This document shows, piece by piece, positions 53,501 to 56,500 of a DNA stretch of 64,000 nucleotides (position 1 is the first letter of the stretch; the number at the start of each line of letters is the position of its first letter). The DNA comes from Oegoconia quadripuncta (lineage: Eukaryota > Arthropoda > Insecta > Lepidoptera > Autostichidae), in the NCBI GenBank assembly GCA_949316235.1, contig OX438748.1, forward strand, positions 31,180,836 to 31,244,835, written 5' to 3'. The position numbers and the translations under genes are program-made. Under the pieces are notes generated by a model. The model saw only the letters and a program-made list of their open reading frames with translations, had not been told where the DNA came from and did no database searches.

Positions 53501-56500
53501 GTTAGAGTAAATCCTCCAATGCATACAGATGCAGAAAGAAAATATAGATTGTGATGAAATACCCACTAAAGTAATTTGCTTGTAACAGCCCATGCATGAC
53601 GAGAGGTCGGCCCGTGTTTATCCATTACAAGTGCTCTTTTCGATGTCTTCTCTCTTCGACAAAAGGACGAATAAATCTTTTTGCGAGAATTAACATATTT
53701 TACCAATATTTACATGTAGGTATGGCTATCACATATCTAAGTTACATAGTATATGTGTAGCGTTCGATCCTGCTGAGCGCTTTATTAGACCATTATGTGA
53801 GAACCTGTTATTAGCCGTCAGGTATAATTTTCCATTGTTAAATAAAGAGGGGCGTCTGAACGAGTAAAAAGTTGCCTCAGACCGATCGGACATATTCAAC
53901 CTAGTGAAGGCGATAGCCACTCACAAGGTGAGCGAACGACCTGTGTGCGAAGTGTAATTTTGTCTCGTGTTTAACTTTACCATCGCGTTCGCGTTTACGA
54001 AAAAACGTTACGTACGTTTACGTTTTTCAAACTATCAGCTAGAGGCGCTGCACTTTTCTCCATACAAATCTTCACGTAAACGTGAACGCGGTAGTAAAGC
54101 TAAGTCGAAACAAAACTCACACTCCGCCCTCAGAGGGCGACTGATGACGGTCGCGGGAAATCGCTGGATGCAGGCCGCTTCCATCCGGTCGTTCTGAAAT
54201 TATATATTTAATTATATTTACTGCTAAATATAGGCGTATATTTAGCAGTAAACGTGCTGTGGCTGATATGATGATAGCGACAGCACCTTGAGCGTTCTAC
54301 GTGCATGTGTGTGTACGGTAGGCTACGGTGTTGCTCCATCAGTGTAGTGCCCTTTGCCTTCATGTTTTATAAAAGATTAGTTCAACTGCAGCAACAGATC
54401 AAATGGTTGATTGGTGTTTTCAGGACGTCGACTATCCGAACGTATTTTAAGCGCCAAATTTAGTATATACCGCGTAAGTAACAGAACTATCAGGATGGGT
54501 AGAAAGGTCAAGTGAAAGAAAGAGTTAGTTCGGAAACCCGCCCGAGTCAACTAAATGTAGATAGCGCTATACAATTTGGCGTGACAAAGACATATTTCGA
54601 GTATATCGGAAAATTAAAAAAAATTGTCGGTTGAGTGAGGTTTTATCTAACCTAAAGTCAATTGACCCCTGTTATAGTTCCTTAACTCGGCTGTGTTTCC
54701 GAAAGTGCTGTAGTTTGTTTTCCAAATTCGATGTTGTGTGTATTTAGATACACTCGGGCCGTTTGTATTAAGAAATTTTGAAGCTTCGGTGGACGCTGGG
54801 TCGCTATAACGTTGGATTGGAGTCGTTTGTCGAATTTTATAAGAGTTTTCTAATCATTGAACAGTTGCGTTAGTAGCAGCAAATCTTTGCACTGAATAGA
54901 ACAAATAAGTGAACGGGTTACTTGTGTACATGTGTGCGCTTGTGCGTGAGTGCGTGTGTGTGCGCTTGAAGCATTCGTTGCACATTTGCATCGGTTAATC
55001 ATAAACTAACGTCTGGATGGGTGAATTTTCATACGAGTCTTTCTGTGCTTCGGGGGACACGTTAAATAGTTGATCCCAGTTGTTTTCTACTGAAGGCAGG
55101 CATGTTTCGTTAATAGTCCAGTAAGAATACACTTTTAACTTTCTATAATTTTAAAGGGGGTGTTTTTTGCACATGGATAGATACCTATACTATACCTAAA
55201 GAAAGCTACAGAATTGTTAGAAAACATTTTAATTTTATTACTGATATTATAGGAAGTTACTCCACAAAAATTGCCTATTTTTACTGGACTATAAGTCAAG
55301 TCGGCGCAGCTTGAAAACACTGATTGTTCAAATCCACCAGTTCTCACTGTGCCTGCGTAGTCGGTCATGCATGGCCCGTTCGCTCTCCAGTTAGGGGTGA
55401 CTGTGCCCCAGCAGTGGGAATATCAGGCTATTTATATGTGAACTTATATATCAAAAATTTCTATCTTTTATAAACGTGAATTCTGAAAAAATAGATTTAC
55501 TTAATTCCAAATTCAAATTCAAACATAGTCTAATAAAAATATGTTACAATTACAAATGTTTTGGTATTACGTTTGTATGAACGACCTACCGTTCAGCGGA
55601 GTCTTAGGCTCGTGTTAATAAAACCATCTCAAGATTGAGACGGGCTTAAGTGAACACTTGAGATACTGTTGTGTATTTAAATCAGTATCAAATAGCATTG
55701 AAACTTAAGTTTTAACTCAATCTTCAAATTGTTTTTTAATACAGGCCTTAAAGTTTCTGTAATTTCCGAGAACTTCAATTGCCGAGGCCCCGTATAATTG
55801 GCTTAAGATTTCTCTTTCTCTCTTCTCGTAGTGAATCTTCACAGTATTTGTACCAACCATTTCGTCTGTTCGGCTTTATATTAGAGCGTAGAGCATGGTA
55901 TTCATCTGTTTTAGGACGAACGGGTACGCTAAGAGCTTCCTCCTGGAAGTAAATCAGTTTATTCCTAACCAGAATGAAAAATTAAGAATATAGCAATGAA
56001 CTAGTTGTAATTACTCTGCAAAATGTTCTTACTTAGGAACATCTTCGTAGGTAGCGTCAAAATTTCGCTAAAACACTTAATTTTTATCGTTTAAACTTCT
56101 GTGATTATACGAAGACAAGCGCATTAATAATTGATTCGCCAAAAGTTCCGACTTCAGTGACAATCCGTTCTCTATTTCTGGAGTACATCATCACGTATGA
56201 AATCCCTAACGGTACATCGTTTCAAACGTTTTGTGGTCCTCCAGAATTTGATGTTTTTTGCCATCCACTCGCTAAGAAGAAAAAAGAATAATTTAAATCG
56301 GTTCACAAATGTCGGAGATTTCGCGAATGTTGATACGTCCTCCTTTTGGGTGTAGGTTATGTTAAGTATGTGGCCATTTCACGTGTTGAAATTGTGTCAC
56401 TGCACTGGGGAGGCAGTTGTTTTGTGACTTGACAGGTGGCAACTTTTTCTCTTCCAAAATGGCCTCTGTGAGTAATAGTTGTAATTCATGTCCGCGAACC